Of a stretch of 64,000 nucleotides of DNA, positions 25,860 through 36,052 are shown one piece after another (the first letter of the stretch is position 1; every line of letters starts with the position of its first letter). The translations under genes and the position numbers were made by a program. The notes beneath the pieces were generated by a model. The model saw only the letters and a program-made list of their open reading frames with translations, did not search any database and was not told the origin of the DNA. Origin of the DNA: Pseudolabrys taiwanensis (GTDB taxonomy: Bacteria > Pseudomonadota > Alphaproteobacteria > Rhizobiales > Xanthobacteraceae); the NCBI RefSeq assembly GCF_003367395.1, contig NZ_CP031417.1, forward strand, positions 4,092,001-4,156,000, in the 5' to 3' direction.

Positions 25860-25935
25860 TGGTGGAGCCAGGCGGGATCGAACCGCCGACCTCCTCATTG
25901 CGAACGAGGCGCTCTCCCAGCTGAGCTATGGCCCC
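25860..25935 (-). tRNA. tRNA-Ala (anticodon CGC)
   Basis: Read on the minus strand it begins GGGGCCATAGCTCAGCTGGG and ends GGCTCCACCA with encoded CCA. The acceptor stem GGGGCCA pairs with TGGCTCC with one G-T pair. The anticodon loop TTCGCAA holds CGC, reading the Ala codon GCG. The T arm is GGCGGTTCGATCCCGCC. It is an isolated single tRNA gene, opposite in direction to its neighbours. Confidence 0.96.
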
Positions 25936-26133
25936 AACCGACGCTTGAGCGGATGCCGAAGACGGCACCGCCCGGTATTTCCGCAAGTGGGCGCCATTTA
26001 GGGCCGGCTGTTTGGCCTGTCAAGGACGCTCCGGCCGCCGCGCCTGGGGCGGCGGACACCGGCACCCGCGTGCCCCCTTTCCCTGAGGCAGCCGAGCGGT
26101 TATTCGTCACCCCTGCCACCGACGGAGCACGCG

Positions 26134-26424
26134 ATGAACCCCTTTTTATGGCTCATTGATACGATCATCGATATCTACATCTGGATCATGATCGCGTCGG
26201 CCGTATTGTCCTGGCTGATCGCGTTCAATGTGGTCAACACGCGCAACCCGATCGTCAACAATATCGGCGAATTTCTCTATCGGGTGACGGAGCCGGCCTT
26301 GCGGCCGATCCGCAACATGTTGCCGAATCTCGGCGGCATCGACATCTCGCCGGTCATTCTGATCATCCTGCTGCTGTTCCTGAAGCAGTTCATTTTCTGG
26401 GCCTACCTCAAGCTGTTCATCTAA
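26134..26424 (+). CDS. YggT-family membrane protein
   Basis: 96 residues with two hydrophobic segments (about 2-27 and 70-94) and the family core NPIVNNIGEFLYRVTEPALRPIRNMLPNLGGIDISPVI. YggT proteins are small inner-membrane proteins of unclear function, linked with osmotic or cell-division phenotypes. The stop codon abuts the GTG of the next gene (TAAGTG), so these two are a coupled pair, an arrangement conserved across bacteria. Confidence 0.9.
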   Translation: MNPFLWLIDTIIDIYIWIMIASAVLSWLIAFNVVNTRNPIVNNIGEFLYRVTEPALRPIRNMLPNLGGIDISPVILIILLLFLKQFIFWAYLKLFI

Positions 26425-26742
26425 GTGACGGCGCCCTGGCAGGCGGTGCCCGGTGGCATCGCGTTGGCCGTACGGCTCACGCCTAAGGGCGGTCGCGATG
26501 CGATAGATGGCGTCGATCGATTGGCCGATGGCCGCAGCGTCCTGAAAGTGCGCGTGCGTGCGGCGCCAACCGAAGGTGAAGCCAACGACGCGCTCTGTCG
26601 GTTGATCGCGAAGATGCTCGGCGTGCCGCCGCGCGACGTGGTGTTGACGGCAGGCGCGACCGCGCGCGTAAAGCGGTTGACGGTCGCCGGGGATACGACA
26701 AAGTTCACAACGCGTCTGGAAGAGCTTGTGAAGGCAGAATAG
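26425..26742 (+). CDS. DUF167 (YggU-like) protein
   Basis: 105 residues starting at GTG 26425. It has the DUF167 core (GGIALAVRLTPKGGRDAIDG ... LKVRVRAAPTEGEANDALCRLIAKML). A small alpha/beta protein of unknown function, found next to YggT in many genomes. Nine bases separate it from folD, so it is probably co-transcribed with both neighbours. Confidence 0.88.
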   Translation: MTAPWQAVPGGIALAVRLTPKGGRDAIDGVDRLADGRSVLKVRVRAAPTEGEANDALCRLIAKMLGVPPRDVVLTAGATARVKRLTVAGDTTKFTTRLEELVKAE

Positions 26743-26751
26743 TCGGAGCAC

Positions 26752-27636
26752 ATGACGGCGACGATCATCGACGGCAAAACGATCGCGGCGCAATTGCGCG
26801 GCAAGATCGCCACCGATGTTGCGCATCTCAATGCGGCGCATGGCATCGTGCCGGGCATCGCTGTGGTGCTGGTCGGCGCGGATCCGGCGAGCGAAGTCTA
26901 TGTCCGCACGAAAGCGAAAGCCGTCGCAGAAGCCGGCATGCGCGCCATCGACAAGAAGCTGCCGGTCACGACGAGCGAGGCCGAACTGCTGGCCCTGATC
27001 GCCGCGCTCAATGCCGATCCTGCGGTGCATGGCATTCTGGTGCAGTTGCCGCTGCCGCCGCAGATCGATTCGCATCGCATCATCTCGGCCATCGATCCCG
27101 GCAAGGATGTCGACGGTTTCCATCCGCTCAATGTCGGACGCCTGGCGAGCGGCCTGCCGACACTGGCGCCCTGCACGCCGCTCGGTTGCGTGATGCTGGC
27201 GAAGTCGGTGCGGCCGTCGCTGGCGGGACTGGAAGCGGTGGTGATCGGCCGCTCCAACATCGTCGGCAAGCCGGTGGCGCAGCTGCTGCTGATGGAGAAC
27301 GCGACGGTCACCGTCGCCCATTCCAAGACGCACGATCTGCCGGCGGTGTGCCGGCGCGCCGATATTTTGGTGGCGGCGATCGGCAGGCCCGAAATGGTGC
27401 GCGGCGACTGGATCAAGCCCGGCGCGATCGTGATCGATGTCGGCATCAACCGCGTGCCGGGCAAAGAGGGCAAATCGAAGATCGTCGGTGACGTGGCCTT
27501 TGCCGAGGCGGCGCAGGTCGCTGGCGCCGTTACACCGGTGCCGGGCGGTGTGGGGCCGATGACGATCGCCTGCCTGCTTCTGAATACGCTCCGCGCCGCC
27601 CGCGCGCTCAACGGATTGCCGGCGCTAAACCTTTGA
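26752..27636 (+). CDS. folD: Methylenetetrahydrofolate dehydrogenase/cyclohydrolase FolD
   Basis: 294 residues, the usual FolD length. The catalytic block [21 protein letters not shown] has Y50 and K54, with the substrate loop [28 protein letters not shown] and the NADP-binding loop [15 protein letters not shown]. It ends with the signature [13 protein letters not shown]. The enzyme interconverts 5,10-methylene- and 10-formyl-tetrahydrofolate in one-carbon metabolism. Its TGA is directly followed by a family A repeat element. Confidence 0.96.
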   Translation: MTATIIDGKTIAAQLRGKIATDVAHLNAAHGIVPGIAVVLVGADPASEVYVRTKAKAVAEAGMRAIDKKLPVTTSEAELLALIAALNADPAVHGILVQLPLPPQIDSHRIISAIDPGKDVDGFHPLNVGRLASGLPTLAPCTPLGCVMLAKSVRPSLAGLEAVVIGRSNIVGKPVAQLLLMENATVTVAHSKTHDLPAVCRRADILVAAIGRPEMVRGDWIKPGAIVIDVGINRVPGKEGKSKIVGDVAFAEAAQVAGAVTPVPGGVGPMTIACLLLNTLRAARALNGLPALNL

Positions 27637-27745
27637 TCCGTCACCCTGAGGTGGCCGCGTAGCGGCCCTCGAAGGGCGACGGCCGAGGCCGTTCATCCTT
27701 CGAGGCTCGCACGCCGTCGGCGTGCTCACACCTCAGGATGACGGA
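27637..27745. repeat. Inverted-repeat element (family A, copy 2)
   Basis: It starts TCCGTCACCCTGAGGTGGCC immediately after the folD stop and ends CACACCTCAGGATGACGGA. Ends and internal motifs (CCTTCGAGG, GAAGGGCGACGGCC) match copy 1 at 9662-9782 in the opposite orientation. It forms a long imperfect stem between the convergent folD and GNAT genes. Confidence 0.88.
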
Positions 27746-27778
27746 GCCGGTTCAGTTGATGACGGAAGCGACGAAGCC

Positions 27779-28288
27779 TCAGCCCTGCCAGGCGTAGGCG
27801 ACTTTATCGAGCGTCTTGCTGCCAAAGCGCTCCGACGAGCGGGCGACGGCGCGGCCGCCGAGCGCGCGATAGAATTCCAGCGCCGGCTCGTTATCCGAAA
27901 GCGCCCACACCACGAGGCTCTTGAGCCCGCTCTGCATCAGATCCTTACGCGCCGCGTTGAACAGGCGGCGGCCGAAGCCGAGGCCCTGAAACTCCGGTCG
28001 CAGATACAGCTCGTAGACCTCGCCGTCGTAGAACAGGCTGCGCGCGCGGTTGCGGCCGTAATTGGCGTAGCCGGCGACGCGGTCGCCGAACTGCAGCAAG
28101 GTGATACGGCTGCCTTTGCGGATCGCCGAGTCCCACCACTCGGGGCCACGGCGGTTGATCAGCTTGTCGAGCTCGTTGCCGGGGATGATGCCCTGATAGG
28201 CCGTACGCCACGCCTCGTCATGCGTTGCCGCAACGTCACCCGCGTCCGAAGTCTTGGCGCGGCGGATCTCGATCAGGGTTGTGCTCAT
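27779..28288 (-). CDS. GNAT-family N-acetyltransferase
   Basis: 169 residues with the GNAT acetyl-CoA site: ELYLRPEFQGLGFGRRLFNAARKDL holds the R/Q-x-x-G-x-G/A core near residue 105. The N-terminus IRRAKTSDAGDVAATHDEAWRTAYQGIIPG and the VWALSDNEPALEFYRALGG motif near the C-terminus are characteristic. It acetylates an amine on an unknown substrate (peptide, polyamine or small molecule). A standalone gene, convergent with folD. Confidence 0.88.
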   Translation of the reverse strand: MSTTLIEIRRAKTSDAGDVAATHDEAWRTAYQGIIPGNELDKLINRRGPEWWDSAIRKGSRITLLQFGDRVAGYANYGRNRARSLFYDGEVYELYLRPEFQGLGFGRRLFNAARKDLMQSGLKSLVVWALSDNEPALEFYRALGGRAVARSSERFGSKTLDKVAYAWQG

Positions 28289-28413
28289 GCGCGAATAGAA
28301 GCAACGAACCCGGGGGCCTTCAAGCCCTATCGTAAACGATCAGTTAACGGTGTGGATTAATGGCCACATATGCCGCTGAGCCATTGGCGCTGCTTGATAA
28401 AGTACGCTGTGCC

Positions 28414-28445
28414 AAAAAGGAACGCCTTGATAAACGGGGCGTTCC
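28414..28445 (-). terminator. Rho-independent terminator for typA/bipA
   Basis: On the minus strand GGAACGCC pairs with GGCGTTCC across an 11-base loop and is followed by TTTTT. It lies about 120 bases past the typA stop. A second hairpin (ACCTCTCCCG / CGGGAGAGGT at 28532-28555) lies nearer the stop and resembles a fragment of the family C repeat. Confidence 0.85.
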
Positions 28446-28562
28446 GCGTTGCTCGCTGATGGCCAGTACATCAATCGCGCGCGAAGCTGATTCGCGGCTG
28501 TTGAATTGGACCAATTCGCTGTGCTGCTTTTACCTCTCCCGCGGACGGGAGAGGTAACGCCA

Positions 28563-30389
28563 TTAGGCCGCATCGGCGTCCTTGGCGCGCTCGGCCCGCT
28601 TGCGGTCGTTCTCGTCGAGCAGCTTCTTGCGCAGGCGAATCGATGATGGCGTCACTTCCACCAGCTCGTCGTCCTGGATGTAGGCGAGCGCCTTCTCCAG
28701 CGACATCTTGATCGGCGGCGTCAGGCGCACCGCTTCGTCCTTCGACGTGGTGCGGATGTTGGTGAGCTGCTTGCCCTTGAGCACGTTGACGATGAGGTCG
28801 TTGTCGCGCGTGTGCTCGCCGACGATCATGCCGGCATAAACCTTCCAGCCCGGCTCGATCATCATCGGGCCGCGATCCTCCAGATTCCACAGCGCGTAGG
28901 CGACCGCCTCGCCCTTGTCGTTGGAGATCAGCACGCCGTTGCGGCGGCCCTGGATCGCGCCCTTGTACGGCGCGTAGCCGTAGAAGATGCGGTTCATGAT
29001 CGCGGTGCCGCGCGTATCTGTGAGCAGTTCGCCCTGGTAGCCGATGAGGCCGCGCGTCGGCGCATGGAAGACCAGGCGCGCGCGCCCGCCGCCCGACGGC
29101 TTGAGCTCGGTCATCTCGGCCTTGCGCTCGGACATCTTCTGCACGACGACGCCGGAGTGCTCCTCGTCGACGTCAATGGTGACCTCTTCGATCGGCTCTT
29201 CGGTCTCGCCGGCTTCGTTCTTGCGCAGCAGCACTTTCGGCCGCGACACCGACAGTTCGAAGCCTTCACGGCGCATGGTTTCGATCAGGATGCCGAGCTG
29301 CAATTCGCCGCGGCCGGCGACTTCCATGGCGTCCTTGTCGTCCGACTCCTGAACGCGCAGGGCCACGTTGCCTTCCGCTTCGCGCAGCAGGCGGTCGCGG
29401 ATCATGCGGCCGGTGACCTTCGAGCCTTCGGTGCCGGCGAGCGGCGAATCGTTGACGCGGAAGGTCATGGCCAGCGTCGGCGGATCGATCGGCTGCGCCG
29501 GCAGCGGCGCATCGACCGACGGGTCGCACACGGTCATGGCGACGGTGACATTCGGCATGCCGGCGAGTGCGACGATGTCGCCCGCCACGCCTTCCTCGAT
29601 CGGAACGCGCTCGAGGCCGCGGAACGCGAGCACCTTGCTGACGCGGGCATTCTCGACCAGCTTGCCGTCACGGGCCAGCACCTTGACCGTCTGGTTCGGC
29701 TTCACGCCGCCGGAGGTGATGCGGCCGGTGATGATGCGGCCGAGGAAGTTGTTGGCTTCGATGATGGTGCCGAGCAGCTTGAAAGGACCTTCTTCGACCT
29801 TCGGCGCCGGCACGTGGCGCAGCACGAGATCGAACAGCGGCTTCATGCCGTCCTCGTGCGAACCTTCCAAGCTCGTCGCCATCCAGCCCTGCTTGGCCGA
29901 CCCGTAGAGGATCGGGAAGTCGAGCTGCTCGTCGGTGGCATCGAGCGCCGCGAACAGGTCGAACACCTCGTTGACGACCTCATTCGCCCGCGCGTCGGGG
30001 CGGTCGACCTTGTTGATCACGACGATGGGCTTGAGGCCCATTTTGAGCGCCTTGGAGACCACGAACTTGGTCTGCGGCAGCGGACCCTCGGCGGCGTCGA
30101 CCAGCACCAGAGCGCCGTCGACCATGTTGAGGATGCGCTCGACTTCGCCGCCGAAGTCGGCGTGGCCGGGGGTATCGACGATGTTGATGCGGGTGCCCTG
30201 CCATTCGACCGAGGCGGCCTTGGCCAGAATGGTGATGCCGCGCTCGCGCTCCAGGTCGTTGGAGTCCATGGCGCGCTCAACCTGCCGCTCGTTCTCGCGG
30301 TAGACGCCGGATTGCTGCAGCAGACGGTCGACGAGAGTGGTCTTGCCATGGTCGACGTGCGCGATGATGGCGACGTTACGAAGGTCCAT
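28563..30389 (-). CDS. typA: Ribosome-associated GTPase TypA/BipA
   Basis: 608 residues, the normal length. G1 AHVDHGKT at 10-17, the switch-II motif DTPGH at 72-76 and NKVD at 126-129 are clear, followed by EF-G-like domains and the BipA-specific C-terminus ([20 protein letters not shown]). BipA is a translational GTPase that assists 50S assembly and adaptation to stress and low temperature. It is monocistronic, with its own terminator. Confidence 0.97.
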   Translation of the reverse strand: MDLRNVAIIAHVDHGKTTLVDRLLQQSGVYRENERQVERAMDSNDLERERGITILAKAASVEWQGTRINIVDTPGHADFGGEVERILNMVDGALVLVDAAEGPLPQTKFVVSKALKMGLKPIVVINKVDRPDARANEVVNEVFDLFAALDATDEQLDFPILYGSAKQGWMATSLEGSHEDGMKPLFDLVLRHVPAPKVEEGPFKLLGTIIEANNFLGRIITGRITSGGVKPNQTVKVLARDGKLVENARVSKVLAFRGLERVPIEEGVAGDIVALAGMPNVTVAMTVCDPSVDAPLPAQPIDPPTLAMTFRVNDSPLAGTEGSKVTGRMIRDRLLREAEGNVALRVQESDDKDAMEVAGRGELQLGILIETMRREGFELSVSRPKVLLRKNEAGETEEPIEEVTIDVDEEHSGVVVQKMSERKAEMTELKPSGGGRARLVFHAPTRGLIGYQGELLTDTRGTAIMNRIFYGYAPYKGAIQGRRNGVLISNDKGEAVAYALWNLEDRGPMMIEPGWKVYAGMIVGEHTRDNDLIVNVLKGKQLTNIRTTSKDEAVRLTPPIKMSLEKALAYIQDDELVEVTPSSIRLRKKLLDENDRKRAERAKDADAA

Positions 30390-30627
30390 AAAAATGCCTG
30401 TTCAGGAGGCGGTGTCCGGCCCGCCTCGTTTTTTGCTATGCGCCCGACCGGTTTCGGTCATGCGCAGGGTTCCAAAAACCAAAGCGCGGGCCGCCGTTTT
30501 GGGGCCCGCGACGCATGCGCTTTCGCGGCGCAATATAGTCATGGACGGCCCAGAAGCAACCGCCACGGCGGCCGTCCCGCTCATCGCGGTTAAGTCCGGC
30601 CAGGGCCGGCGACGGCCGCGGACCAGG

Positions 30628-32619
30628 TTACTTCGGCGTCGTGACGCCTTTTTGTAGGCCCGGCCGCTGGAGTTCAGGCCGCAGGGCCGGCCCATGCTGC
30701 TGCAGGCCGGACGCTGGGGCCTGCCTGCCGGCCGGGGCCTGGGCGGCCGGAGCTTGGGCAGCGGGAGTTTGGGCAGCGGGAGTTTGGGTCGCCGCCGGCA
30801 GGGCGCGGCCCGCCGCCAGCGCCTCGAACAGCGGCTTCAGCGCCGGATTTTCCAGCACGGGCTTCATGTTCGAGGCCTTGAGCATGCCCTCGTCGAGCTT
30901 GATGCCGCAGACCGCGCACTTGTCCATGTCAATTAGATCGCCGATGCGGTCGAGCCAGCTCTCGGGCTCGTAGTGCGGCACCTTCACGGTGCCGGCGCCG
31001 CATTTACCGTCGCCGCCGATGATCACTGGCGGTCCGGCCTTCTGCCAGCCGTCGTCGAGCGCGGCGGCCACGCCGGCGGCCGCCACCTCGAGATAGCGAT
31101 GCGGGTGCTGCTGGAAGCCGGCCATCCGCTCGGCGGCCTTGCCCTTGAAGTCGAGCTCGATGATATCGGCGCCCGGCAGGCCGGTAATCGCGAAGCTGCA
31201 TTCGTAATAGCCGGTCGCGGTGTGCCGCTTGGTGCCGCTCTGGCGCACCTGCGACGACAGCACGTTGCCGTGCTTGACCTCGCTGAGGTTGCCGGTGAGC
31301 TTGAAGCTGCCGGACGACTTCCAGTTCGGCAGCGGATCGGCCCCGACTTTCAGGATCTTCGGATCGGCGCCGAGATAGCCGGCGAGCTTGACGTCGGAGC
31401 CTGGCATGAGCGCAGCGCAGGGCGTGCCGACCTTGCCGGCGAGATCGCGATTGGCATCGACCGTCGCGAGGCCGAGCGGAATCGTACCGTACTGCCATTC
31501 GCCATAGACGCAGGCTTCCTTCGGCATGCGCAGCTTGCCGGTCAGCGTGCCGCCGGCGGGATTGGCGGCAAAGCGCGGCGTGACGATAACGGTGACGTCG
31601 CTGCTCGAGGTTTTCGTCTGCACGTCGAGCGACAGCCCGAACGCGGTCGCCAGTTCGGCCAAGGACTTGTTGACACCCGGCAGCTTGCTGTCGAGCAACT
31701 TGCTCTTCACCGCGTTGACCTGCGTGACCTTGGCATCGACATAGGTTCCGGCGATCCAGGTGGCGCGGATCGACGCGACCTTCATCGCCTCATTGAGCGC
31801 CTTGTTGGCCTCGTCCTGAACTTTCTGCTCGGCGATCTTGGCGGCCTCGTTGGAAATCAGCGCGCCGACGATCATGCCGCTGAGCGGATCTCCGATGCCG
31901 GCGGCGAGCGGCGAGGCGCCGATCAGGCCGCCGAGGGCGGTGCCGACCGCGACCGCGACGCCGTGCGCGTCGGACAGATCGATATTCTTGTCGTCGAGCG
32001 TCAGCTTGACGCAAACCGTCTCCTGCAGCTTCGTGCTCTCGCAATAAGCGGCGATCGACTTCACTTCCGGCCAGAGTCCGAGTTTGGAGTTGGCTTGGAA
32101 GCCGATGACGAGGTCGATCGGGATATCGACCTTGCCTTCCACATCGCCGGTGACGGGGCTGGCCCACAACCGCCCGCTGATGACGGTGTGCAGTTTGAAC
32201 TGCGTCTGCAGCGCCGCATCGACGCCGTTGTCCTGTGCGTTGCCGAACGCGGCCACGGTTGGCTGGTTCTTCTGCGTGAACGAGAAATCGGTATTGACGC
32301 TGACGTGCCAATGCACGTCGGGGCAGGCGCCCTCGCATTTGACCGTGCCGCCGAGATCGATATCGGTCTTCTTGATCTCGTTGCGGATGTTATGCTCGAG
32401 CGCATCGTAGGACAGCGCATAGGAGTGCGCATAGGCCGGTTTGTCCGAGCCTTGCGTCTCGACCGTCTTCAGCGATGCCGGCGGTTGCGGCGCCAGCACG
32501 TAGAGGCGCACATCGCGCGCCTGCGCCGCCGATGCGGCGAGCAGTGTGGCGGCGAGCAGCGCCGTGACGAAGGACGTGTTGCGGTTCGGCGAAGGCTTCC
32601 CGGATGGCGTGATGATCAT
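30628..32619 (-). CDS. Unrecognised large secreted protein
   Basis: 663 residues from ATG 32619; one more in-frame ATG lies 66 bases upstream. A signal peptide ends near AASAAQA. The mature part has no family I recognise. Visible traits are paired cysteines early on (CEGACP), many Val/Thr/Ser strands suggesting beta structure, a central Gly/Ala-rich hydrophobic stretch (VAVGTALGGLIGASPLAAGIG), a CAVC motif at about 568-571 and a C-terminal AQTPA/AQAPA pentapeptide tail. It is probably periplasmic or on the cell surface. The PhoD gene upstream runs the same way but a gap of about 190 bases separates them. Confidence 0.7.
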   Translation of the reverse strand: MIITPSGKPSPNRNTSFVTALLAATLLAASAAQARDVRLYVLAPQPPASLKTVETQGSDKPAYAHSYALSYDALEHNIRNEIKKTDIDLGGTVKCEGACPDVHWHVSVNTDFSFTQKNQPTVAAFGNAQDNGVDAALQTQFKLHTVISGRLWASPVTGDVEGKVDIPIDLVIGFQANSKLGLWPEVKSIAAYCESTKLQETVCVKLTLDDKNIDLSDAHGVAVAVGTALGGLIGASPLAAGIGDPLSGMIVGALISNEAAKIAEQKVQDEANKALNEAMKVASIRATWIAGTYVDAKVTQVNAVKSKLLDSKLPGVNKSLAELATAFGLSLDVQTKTSSSDVTVIVTPRFAANPAGGTLTGKLRMPKEACVYGEWQYGTIPLGLATVDANRDLAGKVGTPCAALMPGSDVKLAGYLGADPKILKVGADPLPNWKSSGSFKLTGNLSEVKHGNVLSSQVRQSGTKRHTATGYYECSFAITGLPGADIIELDFKGKAAERMAGFQQHPHRYLEVAAAGVAAALDDGWQKAGPPVIIGGDGKCGAGTVKVPHYEPESWLDRIGDLIDMDKCAVCGIKLDEGMLKASNMKPVLENPALKPLFEALAAGRALPAATQTPAAQTPAAQAPAAQAPAGRQAPASGLQQHGPALRPELQRPGLQKGVTTPK
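30744..30792 (-). repeat. 15-bp tandem repeat encoding AQTPA/AQAPA
   Basis: Three to four near-identical 15-base units (AGTTTGGGCAGCGGG on the plus strand) encode Ala-Gln-Thr/Ala-Pro-Ala in the C-terminal tail of the secreted protein. Copy changes keep the frame, so the tail length may vary. Confidence 0.75.
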
Positions 32620-32808
32620 GGTCGCACCCTGCAAGAACGGTGCGACGCTAAAATGCCGACGGGCTTGCGCGTTGAGGCAGATCAACCGTCGGTATCGGCG
32701 TCTATGCCGGGCGCAAAATATAAAACAAACAATACCGTTCCGAATGAAGCGCCCGCCGCTGCGCGCGAGGCGCCGCGGCGGGCTGATCGTGCCGTCATCG
32801 ACCGGCGT

Positions 32809-34395
32809 TTAGCCGAACACTGGATCCAGCGTCTTGGCCCACAGCGCCTTGTCGTCGAGGTCCTTCAGCGTGACGGTCATCTGCTGGGTCGTGCCGTCGA
32901 TGCCGACATGGCCGAAGAACTGGTAGCCGTCGCTCGGCGGCAGGTTCTGGCCCTGCTCCTTGCTCGGCGCCTTGATGTAGACGAGCTGCGGCCCGAAGGT
33001 GGCGTCGAGGTCGTTGGGGCCGAAGGTGCCGGCGTGCAGCGGACCGGACACGAATTCCCAGAACGGCTCGAAGTCCTGGAACGCCGCCTTGTTCGGATCG
33101 TAGTAATGCGCGGCGGTGTAGTGCACGTCGGCGGTCAGCCACACCGTGTTCTTCACGCCGGCGTGCTTGATGAACGACAGGAGGTCGGCAATCTCCAGCT
33201 CGCGGCCGCGCGGCGCGCCGTTGTCGCCCTGCGCCACCGCCTCGACGCCCCACTTCTTGACGCCGTCATAGACCACCTTGAGGCTGATCGGCATGTCGGC
33301 GGCGATCACCTTCCACGTCGCCTTCGAGTTCAAGAGTTCTCGCTTGAGCCAGGCCATCTGGGTCGGCCCGAGGAAGTAGGCGGCCGGACCGTATTTGTCC
33401 TCCATGCCTTCGGCGTTCGGCCCGCGATAGCTGCGCATGTCGAGCATGAACACGTCGAGCATCGGGCCGTAGGCGATCTTGCGGTAGACGCGGCCGGCTT
33501 CGGCGATCGTCTCGCGCATCGGCATGTATTCGTGGAAGGCGCGGGCCGCGCGCGCGGCGATGATGAGGTCGTTCTTCTCGACGTATTTCTTGGCGACCAG
33601 TTCGGCGCGGCTCATCGGCTCGCCCGGCCACCAGTTGTTGAACACTTCGTGGTCGTCCCACTGCGTGAACACCGGCACCTCGGCGTAGAGGGCGCGGAAA
33701 TTCTTGTCCATGAGGTTATATTTATAGGCGCCGCGGAATTCGGCGAGCGTCTCCGCCGGCTTCGACTTGTCCTCGGTGACGATGTTCTTCCACATCGTGC
33801 CGTCCTTGAGCTTCACCTCGGATTGGATCGGGCCGTCGGCGTAGATGTTGTCGCCGTTGTGAATGAAGAAGTCGGGGCGGTTCTTGCGGATGGTTTCGTA
33901 GGTGCGCATGCCGCCGCGGGCTTCGTCGATGCCCCAGCCCTGGCCGACGGTGTCGCCCGACCACACGAAGCTGATGGAGCGGCGATCGGCCGGCGCGGTG
34001 CGGAAGCGGCCGGTGACCGGCTCGCCGACAATGGCCGGCGACGAGAGATCCTGGAAGCGCACGCGATAGAAAATGTCCTGCGCCGCCGGCAGATCTTCGA
34101 GCAGCAGCTTGGCGGTGAAGTCGCTTTCCGGCAGCGCGTCGACGTAAGCGACCTGGCGGCCGTTCTTGAAGCTGTCGGTGGTCGACCATTCGACCAGCAT
34201 GCGCGAGGGGCGGTCGGCGCGCGCCCAGACCATGCCGCTATCGGTGGTCACGTCGCCCGACTGCACGCCGTGGCTGACAAGGGGCCGGTCATTGGCGCGG
34301 CTGACAAAGGGAGCGGCAACGCCGCCAAGGCCGGTGAAAGCCGCTGCCGCGGCGGTGGTGCTGAGAAAACGCCGGCGTGTGGTGATGATGCCCAT
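32809..34395 (-). CDS. phoD: Alkaline phosphatase D (PhoD family)
   Basis: 528 residues from ATG 34395, preceded by a clear GGAGG ribosome site. The Tat signal TTRRRFLSTTAAAAAFTGLG fits export of the folded, metal-loaded enzyme. The PhoD core shows VSHGVQSGDVTTDSGMVWARAD, DFFIHNGDNIYADGPI, FTQWDDHEVFNNWWPGE and WLTADVHYTAAHYY, which hold the Ca/Fe-binding Asp, Asn and His residues. It cleaves phosphate mono- and diesters outside the inner membrane, probably for phosphate scavenging. No pho box was identified. Confidence 0.93.
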   Translation of the reverse strand: MGIITTRRRFLSTTAAAAAFTGLGGVAAPFVSRANDRPLVSHGVQSGDVTTDSGMVWARADRPSRMLVEWSTTDSFKNGRQVAYVDALPESDFTAKLLLEDLPAAQDIFYRVRFQDLSSPAIVGEPVTGRFRTAPADRRSISFVWSGDTVGQGWGIDEARGGMRTYETIRKNRPDFFIHNGDNIYADGPIQSEVKLKDGTMWKNIVTEDKSKPAETLAEFRGAYKYNLMDKNFRALYAEVPVFTQWDDHEVFNNWWPGEPMSRAELVAKKYVEKNDLIIAARAARAFHEYMPMRETIAEAGRVYRKIAYGPMLDVFMLDMRSYRGPNAEGMEDKYGPAAYFLGPTQMAWLKRELLNSKATWKVIAADMPISLKVVYDGVKKWGVEAVAQGDNGAPRGRELEIADLLSFIKHAGVKNTVWLTADVHYTAAHYYDPNKAAFQDFEPFWEFVSGPLHAGTFGPNDLDATFGPQLVYIKAPSKEQGQNLPPSDGYQFFGHVGIDGTTQQMTVTLKDLDDKALWAKTLDPVFG

Positions 34396-34520
34396 GTCTG
34401 CCTCCAGTTTCGAATTGGAAGCGTGACAGTGGGCGGCGGTGCTGACAGTCCGTCGACGCCCAGATGACACGGGGGTGACACCGCACAGCATATGCCGTCG
34501 ACGCCGTCTCGGCGGTGGCG

Positions 34521-35639
34521 CTACACCCCCTGCGGCTTGCTCCACGGTCCGAGCTTGACGCCGTCCGGCATGGCCTCTTGCAGCATCATCATCTCGGCGA
34601 TGGTTTCGCTGGTGATGAGTCCAGTAAGCCTGCCGGCGCTGTCGGTGACCGCCACGGCGGGAGCCGACTTCTCCTGCAACAACTTGAAGGCCTGCTCCAG
34701 CGTCGAGCGATAGCCGATCACCGGCACGTCGGGCGTCATCGCGTCACCGACACGCGCGTCGGGACCGAGCGTCTTGAGCGCACGCACCAGCGCGGCGCGA
34801 TCGAGGACGCCGACCGGCTTGCCCGCGCCGTCCACCACCGGGAACTCGCCCTGGCTGGTTTGCAGCAAAGTCTGCACCGCCTCGTCGATATGCGCCTCGG
34901 GCGACAAAGTCGCGAACTGCGTCATCATGGCGTGGCTCACCGGCACGCCGCGCGATACGGCGCGTAAGGACACCATGTGCGCTTCCGACGCGGCGGCGAG
35001 ATACACGAAGATGGCGATGAAGATCAGGATCGGGTTCGCCAGAAGGCCGATGAAGCCGAGCACGAAGGCGACGAACTGGCCGATCGATGCGGCGATGCCG
35101 GTCGCGCGCACGTAGCCGAAGCGGCTGGCGAGCAGCGCGCGCAGCACGCGGCCACCGTCCATCGGGAACGCCGGGATCAGATTGAACAGCGCCAGGAACA
35201 GGTTCACCGCGGCAAGGCGGTTGACCAGCGGGATCGCCGTATTGTCGACTGACGTCGCGGCGCTCATCTGCAGGTCCGCGCCAAAGGCAACGATGAGCAG
35301 CAGCGTGATGGCGACGTTCACCAGCGGCCCGGCGATCGCGATCAGGAATTCCTGGCCCGGCTCTTCCGGGATGCGCTCGAGCTGCGCGACGCCGCCGATC
35401 GGCAGCAGCGTCACATAGGGCGTTTGCACGCCGAAGGCGCGCGCGGTGAAGATGTGGCCGAATTCATGCAGCAGCACGCAGAGGAACAGCAGCACCATGA
35501 ACAGCAGGCTGTCCCAGGCGGTGGCCGAGCCGCCCGAGGCGTAGCTGGCCGCGAAAATCCAGGCAAGAAACAGCAGGAAGGTCAGGTGGATGCGCACCAC
35601 CGTGCCCGCCACCTTGCCGATGCTCAATGACCAGGACAT
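34521..35639 (-). CDS. Site-2-type zinc metalloprotease with CBS pair (M50 family)
   Basis: 372 residues. Four to six membrane helices carry the zinc-site HEFGH at 58-62 and the third-ligand loop FPMDGGR at 158-164. A CBS pair (about 235-365, including [19 protein letters not shown] and [15 protein letters not shown]) forms the cytoplasmic C-terminus. This is the SpoIVFB/Rip-like group with CBS domains, thought to be controlled by adenine nucleotides. Substrates are unknown; a candidate target would be a membrane anti-sigma factor. It is divergent to the pterin dehydratase gene. Confidence 0.92.
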   Translation of the reverse strand: MSWSLSIGKVAGTVVRIHLTFLLFLAWIFAASYASGGSATAWDSLLFMVLLFLCVLLHEFGHIFTARAFGVQTPYVTLLPIGGVAQLERIPEEPGQEFLIAIAGPLVNVAITLLLIVAFGADLQMSAATSVDNTAIPLVNRLAAVNLFLALFNLIPAFPMDGGRVLRALLASRFGYVRATGIAASIGQFVAFVLGFIGLLANPILIFIAIFVYLAAASEAHMVSLRAVSRGVPVSHAMMTQFATLSPEAHIDEAVQTLLQTSQGEFPVVDGAGKPVGVLDRAALVRALKTLGPDARVGDAMTPDVPVIGYRSTLEQAFKLLQEKSAPAVAVTDSAGRLTGLITSETIAEMMMLQEAMPDGVKLGPWSKPQGV

Positions 35640-35732
35640 GGAAGCCTCGTACTGTCAGCGCAGCCCGTTAAAGGTAATATCGGTGCGAACCCATTGCGAG
35701 GGTTTCCGCGGCGGCGCGCATTGAGGTCGATC

Positions 35733-36026
35733 ATGGCACAGAAACTCGGTCCGGATGCCCGCAAGGCCGCCTTGAGCAAGCTCGAGGGGTGGGCCGACGT
35801 GCCCGGCCGCGACGCCATCACGAAGACATTCGTGTTCAAGAATTTCAACGCGGCCTTCGGCTTCATGACCCGCGCGGCGCTGGTGGCCGAAAAAATGGAC
35901 CACCACCCGGAGTGGTTCAACGTCTACAAAACGGTCGAGGTAACGCTCGCCACGCACGACGCCGGCGGCGTCACGGCGCTCGATATCAAGCTCGCCGAGG
36001 CGATGGATAGGATCGCGGGGTCGTAA
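35733..36026 (+). CDS. phhB: Pterin-4a-carbinolamine dehydratase
   Basis: 97 residues from ATG 35733 with a GAGG ribosome site. The active-site segment [13 protein letters not shown] (H57, H58, W61) and [18 protein letters not shown] match the PCD/DCoH family. The enzyme recycles the pterin cofactor after aromatic hydroxylation; in bacteria lacking phenylalanine hydroxylase it may act in molybdopterin or folate side reactions. No phhA is in the window. Confidence 0.92.
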   Translation: MAQKLGPDARKAALSKLEGWADVPGRDAITKTFVFKNFNAAFGFMTRAALVAEKMDHHPEWFNVYKTVEVTLATHDAGGVTALDIKLAEAMDRIAGS

Positions 36027-36052
36027 TTCAGGCTGCGCCGCTTGCTCGCTTC

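Noticed and set aside
28360..28557. Small plus-strand open frame in the typA downstream gap.
   Set aside because: It spans the typA terminator hairpin and has no ribosome site.
30973..34467. A 1,164-codon plus-strand open frame across the secreted-protein and phoD genes.
   Set aside because: It is the antisense of two clearly coding minus-strand genes, with low-complexity His/Arg/Asp-rich translation and no ribosome site; such frames arise from high-GC codon bias.
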